From Armatimonadota bacterium (lineage in GTDB: Bacteria; Armatimonadota; Fimbriimonadia; Fimbriimonadales; Fimbriimonadaceae): a DNA stretch of 64,000 bases. The stretch lies in the NCBI GenBank assembly GCA_018268315.1, contig JAFDWU010000001.1, forward strand, positions 287,280 to 351,279, written 5' to 3'. The notes beneath the pieces are model-generated. The model did not search any database, was not told the origin of the DNA, and saw only the letters and a list, made by a program, of their open reading frames with translations. A program made the translations under genes and the position numbers. Below, in pieces: positions 54,022 to 62,217 of this stretch; within the stretch, counting starts at the first letter, position 1; every line of letters starts with the position of its first letter.

Positions 54022-55248
54022 ATGATTTCCATAGTTGAACAAGTCCTAGCGTTTGTCCTCCTCATCACCGTTCTCGTGGCCGCCCACGAACTCGGGCACT
54101 ATGCGTTTGCCCGCTGGTTTGGAATGGGGGTCGAGGAGTTTGCGATCGGCTTTGGGCCGAAGCCGCTCTTCACTTGGATGCGCAAGAAACGGCAACTGAA
54201 GCTTTCCAGCACTGATCGCGAGCGGTTAGCCAAACATAGCGGCCTTCCGGTTAGCGAAATTGAAGAGACTCACGAAGATAACACCGTATACACGGTGAGG
54301 CCGATTTTGGTCGGCGGGTTCGTGCGGATCAAGGGCATGATTCCCCAGGAAGACGGCGGTGAAGTTTTCATCCCTTGCGGCTTTTACAGCAAGCCGATTT
54401 GGCAGAGAATCGTGGTGCTTGCGGCAGGACCGATTTTCAGCATTTTGGCGGGCGTACTGCTGCTGTTCATCACCTTCTCGCAGTACGGCATTTTGCAGCC
54501 GCCGCCCGCGATCATCAAAGATGTTACAGCGGGAGGTCCCGCGCAGCTTGCCGGAGTGAAGGTGGGCGATAAGATCACCACTGTCAACGGGGAGCCTATT
54601 AAGGACGCAGGGGAACTTGCGCAGAAGGTATCGGAGCAGGGCGCCAAGACGATCGCACTCGGCATCGAACGAAGCGGCTTTGTCAACCTGGTGGTGCGAG
54701 TTACCCCCAGCGTGAACGCGCCGATTCCGCCTTCGGTACCGGCAGACCAAGCGGCGTATCTGCGGACCCGTCCGCGCATCGCGGTCCAATTCGAGGAAGC
54801 GACGATTGTAAAGCCCTCATTTGGTACGGCCATCGCCGCTGCTTTCACCTCGCCCATCGACGAGTTGAGTGGGGTGGTGCAAATGTTCACCCATCTTAAC
54901 GAGGCCAAGGATAACGTTGGCGGGCCGGTGGCAATCTACGGCGTAACCAAGCAGGCGGTGAACCAAGGCTTTGATCGCGTTTTGCTTCTTGCGGGCCGCT
55001 TGAGCATTTCGCTTGGATTCCTCAACATTCTTCCAGTCCTTCCATTCCTTGATGGCGGTCAGATTGTGATCGCACTCGTTGAGTGGGCTCGCCGCGGGCG
55101 ACGCTTGAGCATTGAAACTCAAAGCTCGATCATGCTTGCGGGCATGATTATGGGAGTTGCTCTCCTATGTTTTGTGACCTACAACGACCTACAGCGAAAT
55201 CTTTCCCGTGGGTCGGAAGCCCCAGCAATAAACCAACCCAAAAAGTAG
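54022..55248 (+). CDS. rseP: RIP metalloprotease RseP/MmpA (M50, PDZ domain)
   Basis: Intramembrane zinc protease acting in regulated proteolysis. HELGH in the first helix, a PDZ domain (GGPAQLAGVKVGDKITTVNGEPI, about residues 170-235), and the C-terminal motif NILPVLPFLDGGQ with the third ligand. It has 408 residues. Substrates in other bacteria include anti-sigma factors; the anti-sigma-like protein at 20831 would be a candidate, but there is no direct evidence. It follows dxr by 16 bp. Confidence 0.94.
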   Translation: MISIVEQVLAFVLLITVLVAAHELGHYAFARWFGMGVEEFAIGFGPKPLFTWMRKKRQLKLSSTDRERLAKHSGLPVSEIEETHEDNTVYTVRPILVGGFVRIKGMIPQEDGGEVFIPCGFYSKPIWQRIVVLAAGPIFSILAGVLLLFITFSQYGILQPPPAIIKDVTAGGPAQLAGVKVGDKITTVNGEPIKDAGELAQKVSEQGAKTIALGIERSGFVNLVVRVTPSVNAPIPPSVPADQAAYLRTRPRIAVQFEEATIVKPSFGTAIAAAFTSPIDELSGVVQMFTHLNEAKDNVGGPVAIYGVTKQAVNQGFDRVLLLAGRLSISLGFLNILPVLPFLDGGQIVIALVEWARRGRRLSIETQSSIMLAGMIMGVALLCFVTYNDLQRNLSRGSEAPAINQPKK

Positions 55249-55253
55249 CTAGA

Positions 55254-55282
55254 TTGACGTTTGGGACTAAATCGGGTAAAGT
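55254..55282 (+). promoter_or_regulatory. Promoter of the outer-membrane barrel gene
   Basis: TTGACG (55254-55259), a 17-nt spacer, and TAAAGT (55277-55282). The expected start of transcription is near 55289, 24 nt before the GTG start and upstream of the GGGAAGGA ribosome-binding site. Confidence 0.65.
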
Positions 55283-55312
55283 TTGCAGACTCTCAGGGAA
55301 GGAAACAAAACA

Positions 55313-55840
55313 GTGAAGAAAGCAACTCTTATTCTCGCACTCAGTTCGTTGTCGATCCTCGCCGTTGCAAACGATGCAATGCCGAAGACCTTTACCATTC
55401 GCGCTGGCTACAGCTATCTGGCTAACAAGGATGCTCGCGATCTGACCAGCACCAGCGGTTTCATCGTCGGCGTTGGCTACGACCTCAGCGGCATGATGAA
55501 GGGCATGGGCGCAAACGGCACGAACGTTTCGCTCGACGTGGATTACGATTACCACAACGGCAACAGCAACAAGATTTCGAACCTCTCGGCTCAGATCGTT
55601 GGTCGATTCCCGTTCTCCCAGGAAACGAAGAAGGGCGGCACCAACTTCTACGGCGGCATCGGCGCTGGCGTGTTCGACACCCAGGTCCCGGGCCAGACCA
55701 AGGCTAACATCGGCGGCACCGTTCTGGTTGGCGCTGACATGGGCGGTCAGTTCTCGCTGGAAGCTAGCTACCGACTGGTTGCAAGCACCAACGGCGTAAC
55801 CCCGGCTACGATCAACTTCACGATCGGCATGAAGTTCTAA
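55313..55840 (+). CDS. Outer-membrane beta-barrel protein
   Basis: 175 residues from a GTG at 55313, chosen because GGGAAGGA lies 8-9 nt upstream. A signal peptide (MKKATLILALSSLSILAVAN) is followed by alternating hydrophobic/polar strands (FTIRAGYSYLA, GFIVGVGYDLS, VSLDVDYDYHNG, FYGGIGAGVFD), and the protein ends in INFTIGMKF, with the C-terminal Phe expected of a BAM substrate. This small barrel supports a diderm envelope. It is flanked by its own promoter and terminator. Confidence 0.83.
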   Translation: MKKATLILALSSLSILAVANDAMPKTFTIRAGYSYLANKDARDLTSTSGFIVGVGYDLSGMMKGMGANGTNVSLDVDYDYHNGNSNKISNLSAQIVGRFPFSQETKKGGTNFYGGIGAGVFDTQVPGQTKANIGGTVLVGADMGGQFSLEASYRLVASTNGVTPATINFTIGMKF

Positions 55841-55860
55841 ACTTTCTCGTCGTATAATCA

Positions 55861-55899
55861 CGGGCGGCAAGGGTCTTCCTTTGCCGCCCGTTTTCATTT
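55861..55899 (+). terminator. Intrinsic terminator after the outer-membrane barrel gene
   Basis: CGGGCGGCAA (55861-55870) pairs with TTGCCGCCCG (55881-55890) around a 10-nt loop, followed by TTTTCATTT. It ends directly at the next start codon (55900), so the downstream gene would need readthrough or a promoter in this hairpin region; TATAAT is present at 55853-55858. Confidence 0.85.
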
Positions 55900-56739
55900 A
55901 TGATCACCGACTGGCAATCCTGGTCTCCCCCCGTTGGTAGTCCGCTGTTTGCCTTGATTTCCGGGCCAACGGAACCGGAGTATTGGCGCGCGTGCCAGGA
56001 AGGGGCGGCGGAATCGCTGGGGCTCGGCGGCCGCTATTTTCACTTTGCGGTTGAACAATCCGACTTTCATCCCCTGGTTGAGCAGCTTCGCGAGTGGGGC
56101 TTCGTCGGGGCGAATGTGGCTGAGCCGTATCTGGTGATGGCGGCGCGGCTAGCGCCGAAGCTGTTTGTCAGCCGGTTTTCGCTTGGCGTTGCGAATGTGC
56201 TCCATTTCTCGGATGAAATCTATGCGATGAACTCTGAGGTTCATGCGTTTGGAACGATCTTGTCAGGGGTGACGCCCGGCAGAGCCTTGATACTCGGATC
56301 TGGGCGTTCTGCACGAGAGGCGGGATTGTATTTGCTGGATGCGGGCTGGAAGGTTCGGGTTTGGAGCCAGAGCTTACGCCGCATGAAGCTGCTGCAATCA
56401 ACGTTGGCGCGCTATGTGCCGATTGAAATTTGCGCCGCGCCGGATCCGAGCGATTGCTCGCTGGTGATTAACTGCACGAACATCGGCAGAAAGGCAGGAG
56501 AGAAGCCTCCACTTGAGTGGAGAGCGGTTCGCCCTCGGACGGCGTTTATCGATACCGTGTACCGCCGGGTGCCGACCGAGTTCTTGCGGGAAGCCTCGCT
56601 ACGGGGTTTCAGGACGGTTGATGGGCGCGAGGTGATTGTAGAGAGCCTGGCGGCCTCTTGGCATTTCTGGATTCAGAAGCGGCCCGATATCAATGCGCTC
56701 CGTGTGCCTGCGGGCCTTAAGCCGTTCTTAAACTCCTAG
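55900..56739 (+). CDS. Shikimate dehydrogenase-like protein lacking the catalytic residues
   Basis: 279 residues in AroE architecture. The substrate segment GANVAEPYLVM (70-80) corresponds to GxNVTxPxK of AroE, but the catalytic Lys is Leu78. The later NTD is N111-S-E113, replacing the catalytic Asp by Glu. The nucleotide loop is kept as LGSGRSAREAGLYLL, and VINCTNIG matches the family INxTxxG. It therefore probably binds a nucleotide but not shikimate in the usual way. Quinate/shikimate paralogues are alternatives, though they keep the Lys. Function unknown. Confidence 0.65.
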   Translation: MITDWQSWSPPVGSPLFALISGPTEPEYWRACQEGAAESLGLGGRYFHFAVEQSDFHPLVEQLREWGFVGANVAEPYLVMAARLAPKLFVSRFSLGVANVLHFSDEIYAMNSEVHAFGTILSGVTPGRALILGSGRSAREAGLYLLDAGWKVRVWSQSLRRMKLLQSTLARYVPIEICAAPDPSDCSLVINCTNIGRKAGEKPPLEWRAVRPRTAFIDTVYRRVPTEFLREASLRGFRTVDGREVIVESLAASWHFWIQKRPDINALRVPAGLKPFLNS

Positions 56740-57192
56740 GGCTTGCTCCAGCTGGGCCGTGTTCTCAATGGTCGGCAGCGCGCTTTTCGGGACGAACGCA
56801 ATTTGGAATTTGCGTGTGACGAGCGCATAGAAGTTGAGGCTGGTGGTGAATCGCCAAATCGACTTCTTTGAGAGCTTCAGGCCTTTGCCCGATTCGCCCA
56901 GGAAGCGCAACTCGCCCTCGCCTATTTGCACCCGTGTTTCGTGGCCGAGAAGGCGGATGGTCTTGGTGGTGTTCATGACGGCGCGGGCCGGGATAGAGAA
57001 CGGCCAGAGGAAACAGACGAGCCCGAAATATCGCAGAACTGGGTCTTTTGAGCCGAAGACCAATAGAGCGACGCCAAAGCTTGGGACTGCAAGGAGGATG
57101 GGCCAGAAGAGCCGCACATAGAGCCACCCTGCCGCATAGGCTAGCTGGGTTCGGCTAAGAGCGAATGGCTCGGATTCGATCACGTCTCTCAT
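56728..57192 (-). CDS. YcxB-like membrane protein
   Basis: 154 residues. Two membrane helices (LFWPILLAVPSFGVALLVFG and RYFGLVCFLWPFSIPARAV) precede a small cytoplasmic beta domain (HETRVQIGEGELRFLG, SIWRFTTSLNFYALVTRKFQIAFVPKSAL), the plan of the YcxB family (PF14317). Function unknown. It converges with the AroE-like gene (12-bp overlap) and diverges from the enoyl-CoA hydratase gene. Confidence 0.65.
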   Translation of the reverse strand: MRDVIESEPFALSRTQLAYAAGWLYVRLFWPILLAVPSFGVALLVFGSKDPVLRYFGLVCFLWPFSIPARAVMNTTKTIRLLGHETRVQIGEGELRFLGESGKGLKLSKKSIWRFTTSLNFYALVTRKFQIAFVPKSALPTIENTAQLEQALGV

Positions 57193-57239
57193 TATGGTCG
57201 CTGGGTGAGGGTTGGCTTGCTTGGGGCATACTTTGCACC

Positions 57240-57992
57240 ATGCTTCAGGTGCAGCAGGACGGCTTCCGGCTAAACGTGACCTTAGACCGCCCGGAAGTCC
57301 GCAATGCCTTTAACGACGAATTGATTGGCGAACTCACCCGCGTGTTTCGCGGAATCCCAGAGGGCGTACGAGCGGTGGTGCTGCGTGGCAATGGGCCAAC
57401 CTTCTGCGCGGGTGGAGATTTGGAGTGGATGCGGCGCGCATCTTCCTATACCAAGGAAGAAAACGTTGCGGATGCATTGAAGCTCGCGCATCTGTTTCAA
57501 AGCATCGCAGAGGCGCCGACGGCAGTCATCGCGATGGTTCAAGGAGCGGCGTTTGGCGGGGGTTGCGGAGTGGTGGCGGCTTCCGACGTGGCGATTGCGA
57601 TCGAGGGGACGAAGTTCAGCTTTAGCGAGGTCAAGCTTGGCCTGATTCCGGGGACGATCTCACCGTTTGTAATGGACAAGATCGGGCGCGGTCATTCTCG
57701 CTCGCTATTCGCCACCGGCGAGGTGTTTCTAACGGATAAGGCGCTTCGGATTGGGTTGGTGCACGATGTGGGCTCGGCGGAAGAAGTTGAGGAAATTTTG
57801 GCGAACAAGCTTGCGGCGCTGAAGATGGCGGGTCCGAGAGCGATTGGGCAGGCCAAGCGGCTCACGCTGGATAAGAATTTGACTTTGGAAGATTGTGCTC
57901 AGCGGCTGGCAGAGGCGCGGGCGAGCGAGGAAGGAAAGGAGGGCGTGGCAGCATTTTTGGAAAAGCGCAAAGCCACGTTCGTGCTGCCTTGA
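57240..57992 (+). CDS. Enoyl-CoA hydratase/isomerase family protein (methylglutaconyl-CoA hydratase-like)
   Basis: Crotonase fold of 250 residues from the ATG at 57240. The oxyanion-hole motifs are FCAGGDLEWM and QGAAFGGGCGVVAASDVAIA, and the catalytic Glu is in FSEVKLGLIPG. GDLEWMRR and pairing with a biotin carboxylase recall LiuC of leucine breakdown, but specificity is not proven. CATACT lies 7 nt before the ATG. Its stop overlaps the start of the next gene by 4 bp. Confidence 0.85.
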   Translation: MLQVQQDGFRLNVTLDRPEVRNAFNDELIGELTRVFRGIPEGVRAVVLRGNGPTFCAGGDLEWMRRASSYTKEENVADALKLAHLFQSIAEAPTAVIAMVQGAAFGGGCGVVAASDVAIAIEGTKFSFSEVKLGLIPGTISPFVMDKIGRGHSRSLFATGEVFLTDKALRIGLVHDVGSAEEVEEILANKLAALKMAGPRAIGQAKRLTLDKNLTLEDCAQRLAEARASEEGKEGVAAFLEKRKATFVLP

Positions 57993-59485
57993 TCAAGAAG
58001 ATTTTGATTGCGAACCGGGGCGAAATCGCCATCCGGGTGATGCGCGCCTGCCAGGAGATGGGCATTGGCACGGTGGCGGTTTACTCGGATGCCGATGCGA
58101 ATGCCATGCACACGGAATTTGCGGATGAGGCGGTATGGATTGGTGAAAGTTCTGCCTCTCATAGTTATCTAGATCACGCGAAAATCCTGAATGTTGCCCG
58201 TCAGACCGGCGCGGAAGCCATCCACCCGGGTTATGGCTTTTTGAGCGAGCGGGCGGAGTTCGTGGAAGCGTGCGATGCGGCGGGGGTTAAGTTCATTGGC
58301 CCATCGGCAGCGGCGATGCGGAAGCTGGGATCGAAGATCGACGCGAAGGCGCTTGCAGTGAAGGAAGGCGTGCCGATTACGCCGGGCTATTTCGAGCCGG
58401 GCGCGACCGCCAAGGACCTTGAAGCAGCGGCGGCAAAGATTGGCTACCCGGTGATGCTGAAGGCATCGGCGGGAGGCGGCGGACGTGGGATGAGGATTGT
58501 GCGCGAGCCATCGGCGCTTGCCCACGAGTTTGAACTGGCTTCGGAAGAGGCGGAAAAGGCGTTTGGCGACCGCGCGATGATGGTCGAAAAGCTGGTGGAG
58601 CAGCCGCGGCACATTGAGGTTCAGGTGCTGGCGGATACCCACGGCAACGTGGCGTGCCTGTTCGAGCGCGAGTGCAGCCTGCAGAGGCGGCATCAGAAGG
58701 TTTTGGAAGAGGCTTGCTCGCCGGTCGTGGGCGAATCTCAGTGGAAGCGGCTGCGCGAGTACTGCATCAAGCTGGTGAAGGCTTCGGGCTATTCCGGCGC
58801 GGGCACGGTGGAGTTTATGTACGACGAGCCGAGCGACTCGTTCTACTTCCTGGAAGTGAACGCTCGGCTGCAGGTTGAGCATCCGGTGACGGAGGCCATT
58901 ACCGGCTTGGATTTGGTGAAGTGGCAGATTCGCATCGCCTCGGGCGAGAAGCTGGAGCTACCCGCGCCCCTGATGGAAGGCGACCGGCGCTCGATTTGCG
59001 GCCATGCGATTGAGGCGCGAATTGTTGCGGAGGACCCGGCGGTGGGCTTTATGCCAAGCATCGGCAAGCTGGTTGCGTGGGCGGAGCCGAAGCGACCGGG
59101 CGTGCGCATTGATTCCGGCTTTGGCGCCGGGCGCGAGATTTCCCGGTTTTACGATTCGCTGATCGCCAAAGCGATTGCCCACGCGCCGACCCGGGTTGAG
59201 GCGATCGATCGCCTGGCGGCGGCGCTGGAAGACTTCCACATTCTGGGAGTGAAAACGAACATCGCCTATCTGCTGGCGATCCTGCGGCATCCGGATTTTG
59301 TGGCGGGCAAGATGGATACCGGCTTCCTTGGACGGGAGTTTGGCGAGTGGAAGGACTCGGACGAGGTTCCCTCGGAATTGCTGGCGATCGCGGAAGCGGC
59401 GGCGGCTCCGTCGGGTGGATCAGCGGTAGCGGCAGTTGAGCCTTCGCCCTGGGATGCTTCTGATCTGTTTCGGAACGCTCGCTAG
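57989..59485 (+). CDS. Acyl-CoA carboxylase biotin carboxylase subunit (AccC/LiuD-like)
   Basis: ATP-grasp enzyme carboxylating biotin. The start is the TTG at 57989, overlapping the TGA of the upstream gene (TTGA), giving MIKKILIANRGEIAIRVMRAC. HPGYGFLSERAEF, the Gly-rich ATP loop KASAGGGGRGMR, ERECSLQRRHQKVLEE and FLEVNARLQVEHPVTE follow in order. The 498 residues cover the biotin carboxylase only; the biotinyl domain present in fused LiuD/PccA is absent. A separate carrier is needed; the AccB at 18132 is a candidate. Coupling with the hydratase favours leucine or acyl-CoA breakdown over fatty-acid synthesis. Confidence 0.88.
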   Translation: MIKKILIANRGEIAIRVMRACQEMGIGTVAVYSDADANAMHTEFADEAVWIGESSASHSYLDHAKILNVARQTGAEAIHPGYGFLSERAEFVEACDAAGVKFIGPSAAAMRKLGSKIDAKALAVKEGVPITPGYFEPGATAKDLEAAAAKIGYPVMLKASAGGGGRGMRIVREPSALAHEFELASEEAEKAFGDRAMMVEKLVEQPRHIEVQVLADTHGNVACLFERECSLQRRHQKVLEEACSPVVGESQWKRLREYCIKLVKASGYSGAGTVEFMYDEPSDSFYFLEVNARLQVEHPVTEAITGLDLVKWQIRIASGEKLELPAPLMEGDRRSICGHAIEARIVAEDPAVGFMPSIGKLVAWAEPKRPGVRIDSGFGAGREISRFYDSLIAKAIAHAPTRVEAIDRLAAALEDFHILGVKTNIAYLLAILRHPDFVAGKMDTGFLGREFGEWKDSDEVPSELLAIAEAAAAPSGGSAVAAVEPSPWDASDLFRNAR

Positions 59486-60648
59486 AGTCCAGAGACTTCG
59501 AACGCCTGCTGAAGGTCCGCGATGAGGTCCTGCGGCGTTTCCAGACCGCAGTAGCAGCGGATAAGCCAGTAAGGCTCGCGGCCATCGTGCGTGATGTGGC
59601 TGGCAATGCAAAGGCTCTCAAAGCCGCCCCAGCTGACGCCGCGTTGGAAGACGTTCAGCGCATCGACGAAGGCAAATATCTTCTTCTTATCCTGAGTCTT
59701 CGGGAGCCAAGAGAACAGGCCGGCTGAGCCTGTCATCTGCTTCAAGTAAAGCTCGCGCTGCGGGAAAGAATGATGGCTTACGTGGTTGATGCGCTCCACG
59801 CTCGGATGGCTGTAGAGCCAGTCGGCAACGAGGTTGGCGGTTTCCTCGTGGCGCTTAATGCGAATTTCAAGGGTTCTTAGGCCGCGGTGAAGCAGCCATG
59901 CCCCAAGCGGGTTGAGGATGGAGCCAAGGAGGGCGACTTCGTAACGCGTGATGCTTGCCATCTGCGCCTTCGAGCCGGTGAGAGCGCCCGCCACAAGGTC
60001 GCTGTGGCCGGATAGATACTTGGTGGCGGTGTGCATCACCAAATCAACCCCCAGAGCGTGTGGCTGCTGGTAGAGCGGGCTGGCATGGGTGTTGTCGATG
60101 AGGGTGGTGATGCGCGCTTCGCGGGCGTAGCGGGTGACCGCCTCGATATCCTGCAAGTGCATGAGCACGCTGCTGGGCGACTCCAAGCAGATTAAGGAGG
60201 TCTCGGGGCGGACTGCATCGAGGATGTTGGAGGTCTCCCGGCCATCGACAAGCGTGTGTGTGATCCCGAACTTGGTGTGGAGGTACTCCAGGAGTTCTTT
60301 GGTTGGCCCATAAAGCGATTTGATGCCGACGATGTGCCCGCCCTGGTTGGCGGCGGCGAAAATTCCCCATGCGGCGGCGGCCATTCCGGAACCTGCCACC
60401 TTGCAAGCCTCTGCGCCCTCCAAGTGGGCGATTTTACGCTCAACGATATCGAGGGTTGGGTTGCTTACTCGGCTGTAAACGGGCGTGGTTTCCGGCTTGA
60501 GGCCGCTGAGGACGTTGTGGAGGTCTTCGAATTGCTCGAAGACGAAAAGCGAGTTCTGGTAGATCGGCGGCGTGACCGCGCCCATCGTTTTGTCTTCTTC
60601 ACCGAAGTGTTGGAGGCGGGTCCCGAAGCCGAGCTTTTCGTAGTCCAC
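59482..60648 (-). CDS. Trans-sulfuration family PLP enzyme (Cys/Met metabolism)
   Basis: 388 residues. Family motifs: YSRVSNPTLDIVERKIAHLEGAEAC, AAAAWGIFAAANQGGHIV, and the PLP lysine in HTATKYLSGHSD. GSILNPLGAWLLHRGLRTLEIRI is conserved. Cystathionine gamma-synthase, gamma-lyase and methionine gamma-lyase cannot be separated here. Last gene of the run repressor-KOW-yajQ-this gene, with 4 bp to yajQ. Its 3' end overlaps the converging carboxylase by 4 bp. Confidence 0.87.
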   Translation of the reverse strand: MDYEKLGFGTRLQHFGEEDKTMGAVTPPIYQNSLFVFEQFEDLHNVLSGLKPETTPVYSRVSNPTLDIVERKIAHLEGAEACKVAGSGMAAAAWGIFAAANQGGHIVGIKSLYGPTKELLEYLHTKFGITHTLVDGRETSNILDAVRPETSLICLESPSSVLMHLQDIEAVTRYAREARITTLIDNTHASPLYQQPHALGVDLVMHTATKYLSGHSDLVAGALTGSKAQMASITRYEVALLGSILNPLGAWLLHRGLRTLEIRIKRHEETANLVADWLYSHPSVERINHVSHHSFPQRELYLKQMTGSAGLFSWLPKTQDKKKIFAFVDALNVFQRGVSWGGFESLCIASHITHDGREPYWLIRCYCGLETPQDLIADLQQAFEVSGL

Positions 60649-60652
60649 GGCC

Positions 60653-61147
60653 TTACCGGAAGTTGATGAAATCGACCGGGTAAGGCAGGTCTAGCCCTTT
60701 GACGTAGGTGATCGTCTTTTGCAGATCGTCCTTGCTCTTGCCGCTCACGCGGACCTCTTCGCCCTGAATTTGGGCATTCACTTTCAGGCCCTTATCTCGA
60801 ATGAGCTTGGTTAGCTCTTTGGCTTTGTCTTGGGCAATGCCCTGCTTGAATTGCAGCTTGGTCTTAAGCGTGACGCCAGTTGCCGGCTCGGGCTTGGTCC
60901 AATCCACTTGGCGGGGGTCGATGCCGCGTTTTACAAGCTTGCTGAAGACGATGTCCTTCATCTGGTCGAGGCGGAATTCATCATCGCCAACCAGCGTGAG
61001 CTCTTCCTTCTCGTACTGCATTTCGCACTTGGAGCCTTTGAAGTCGTAGCGGTTGTCGAATTCCTTCTGCGCTTGGGAGATGGCGTTCTTGACCTCCATC
61101 ATGTTCACGCGCGAAACGATGTCGAATGAGAAATCTGCGGACGCCAT
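60653..61147 (-). CDS. yajQ: YajQ-family nucleotide (c-di-GMP)-binding protein
   Basis: 164 residues of the UPF0234/YajQ family: ADFSFDIVSRVNMMEVKNAISQA at the N-terminus, NRYDFKG, and KLIRDKGLKVNAQIQGEEVRVSGKSKDDLQ in the C-terminal half. In Xanthomonas a homologue binds cyclic di-GMP and affects transcription. The gene lies in a run headed by a LexA-like repressor, an unusual setting. It lies 3 bp downstream of the KOW-like gene. Confidence 0.93.
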   Translation of the reverse strand: MASADFSFDIVSRVNMMEVKNAISQAQKEFDNRYDFKGSKCEMQYEKEELTLVGDDEFRLDQMKDIVFSKLVKRGIDPRQVDWTKPEPATGVTLKTKLQFKQGIAQDKAKELTKLIRDKGLKVNAQIQGEEVRVSGKSKDDLQKTITYVKGLDLPYPVDFINFR

Positions 61148-61150
61148 GGG

Positions 61151-61492
61151 TTAAACCTTCTCGAGGTCTTTGGCCTGCACGAGCTGCACGTAGTTGGCCA
61201 CGAAGTTAAGCTCGTCCGGCTCCAGCTTCTTGCGCTGCTCTTCCGAGACGCTGTCGGCGAATTTCTTGCGCATGCGGTCGTTGGCCTCTTTGTGGAGGTC
61301 CTTGCCGACCTTTGGAAGATCCGCGAGATTGATTTTCACCGCGATCTCTCCGCCTTCGTAGATGTTTTCCACCTTACCGGTGAGACCCGCCATGTGTTCA
61401 AAGTAGCGGTTGTTCTTGCGATCGTCGTCGGTTACCGGGCGGGTGATGATGCGCACCATATCACCTTCTTTCCATTGCGCCATAGGCTTCAT
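61151..61492 (-). CDS. Small KOW/SH3-like domain protein
   Basis: 113 residues from the ATG at 61492 (AGGT 5 nt upstream). The N-terminal part, WKEGDMVRIITRPVTDDDRKNNRYFEHMAGLTGKVENIYEGGEIAVKIN, looks like a KOW-type SH3 barrel as in NusG or ribosomal proteins, followed by a charged helical part (ANDRMRKKFADSVSEEQRKKL). No named family is recognised. An RNA-linked role is plausible but unproven. The gene starts 5 bp after the repressor gene. Confidence 0.6.
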   Translation of the reverse strand: MKPMAQWKEGDMVRIITRPVTDDDRKNNRYFEHMAGLTGKVENIYEGGEIAVKINLADLPKVGKDLHKEANDRMRKKFADSVSEEQRKKLEPDELNFVANYVQLVQAKDLEKV

Positions 61493-61497
61493 TGTAC

Positions 61498-62139
61498 CTA
61501 CGGACGGATTCCCTGAACCGAGTGGTCCTCGACAGCGACGGCGTAGCCGAGTATCTCCCACGAGTCGGCGGAAACCGCGCCGTAGGCGGGGTTTACAGAC
61601 TCTAAAACCCACTCATCTTCAATGCGCTTGAGGACTTTGAGGGTCAGCTCTTTCTGGCCGTTTGCGGCAAGGCTGATGACGCCTTCGCGGGGCTCTTTGC
61701 TGAGGCGGACGGTGACGACCTGGCCTGGCAGAAGCCGTGGCGCCATCGAGTATCCCGCCACTTTGACGGCGACCACGCCGCCGGGATCGATGGCATCCGA
61801 GATTTGCAGCCAATCGCCATCGCCATCGGGGGCTTGCCAATCTCCACACGGCACCTGTCCCCAGTAAGGGGCGAGGTTGATGAGCGGTTCGTTTGGGCGG
61901 TCAATTGGCTTGGCGTTGCCGGGCAGGTCTTCCTCTGCCTGATCCCAGAACCACGACTCCCTGATGCGCCACAGCTTTGAGACTTTGCGGATGATGTGGG
62001 CGGGGGGCTCGGTGCGGCCGTTCTCGTAGTTTGCAATGAGATCGCGGGAGACGCCAAGCGCCGAGGCCAGCTCGGCTTGGGACATTTTGGGCCGTCGGCT
62101 TAGGCGCGATTTTCGCAATTTTGCATGGACGCTCAACAT
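61498..62139 (-). CDS. LexA-like S24-family XRE repressor with predicted self-cleavage site
   Basis: 213 residues. N-terminal helix-turn-helix (residues 19-45, MSQAELASALGVSRDLIANYENGR) and a C-terminal S24 peptidase domain. The nucleophile is Ser131 (AGYSMAPRLLPG) and the base Lys168 (LTLKVLKR); the 37-residue spacing equals that of LexA. A Cys98-Gly99 pair (QVPCGDWQ) lies 33 residues before the Ser, where LexA and UmuD have their cleavage site. It should repress its own operon and perhaps the divergent gene, and be cleaved on DNA damage; the inducer is inferred. Confidence 0.82.
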   Translation of the reverse strand: MLSVHAKLRKSRLSRRPKMSQAELASALGVSRDLIANYENGRTEPPAHIIRKVSKLWRIRESWFWDQAEEDLPGNAKPIDRPNEPLINLAPYWGQVPCGDWQAPDGDGDWLQISDAIDPGGVVAVKVAGYSMAPRLLPGQVVTVRLSKEPREGVISLAANGQKELTLKVLKRIEDEWVLESVNPAYGAVSADSWEILGYAVAVEDHSVQGIRP

Positions 62140-62140
62140 G

Positions 62141-62193
62141 TGTAATTCTTGTGTATACTGAAATTAGATTACTAGACGTATGTCTGTAATTCT
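62141..62193. promoter_or_regulatory. Divergent control region with candidate operators of the LexA-like repressor
   Basis: The 78-bp AT-rich gap between divergent genes holds a direct repeat TGTAATTCT (62141-62149 and 62185-62193) and an imperfect dyad ATTAC-t-AGAC-GTAT-GTCT-GTAAT centred near 62179. TATACT (62154-62159) is a possible -10 element. These are the natural candidate binding sites for the adjacent repressor. Confidence 0.5.
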
Positions 62194-62217
62194 ATCACAC
62201 TTTCCAGGATAAACGAA

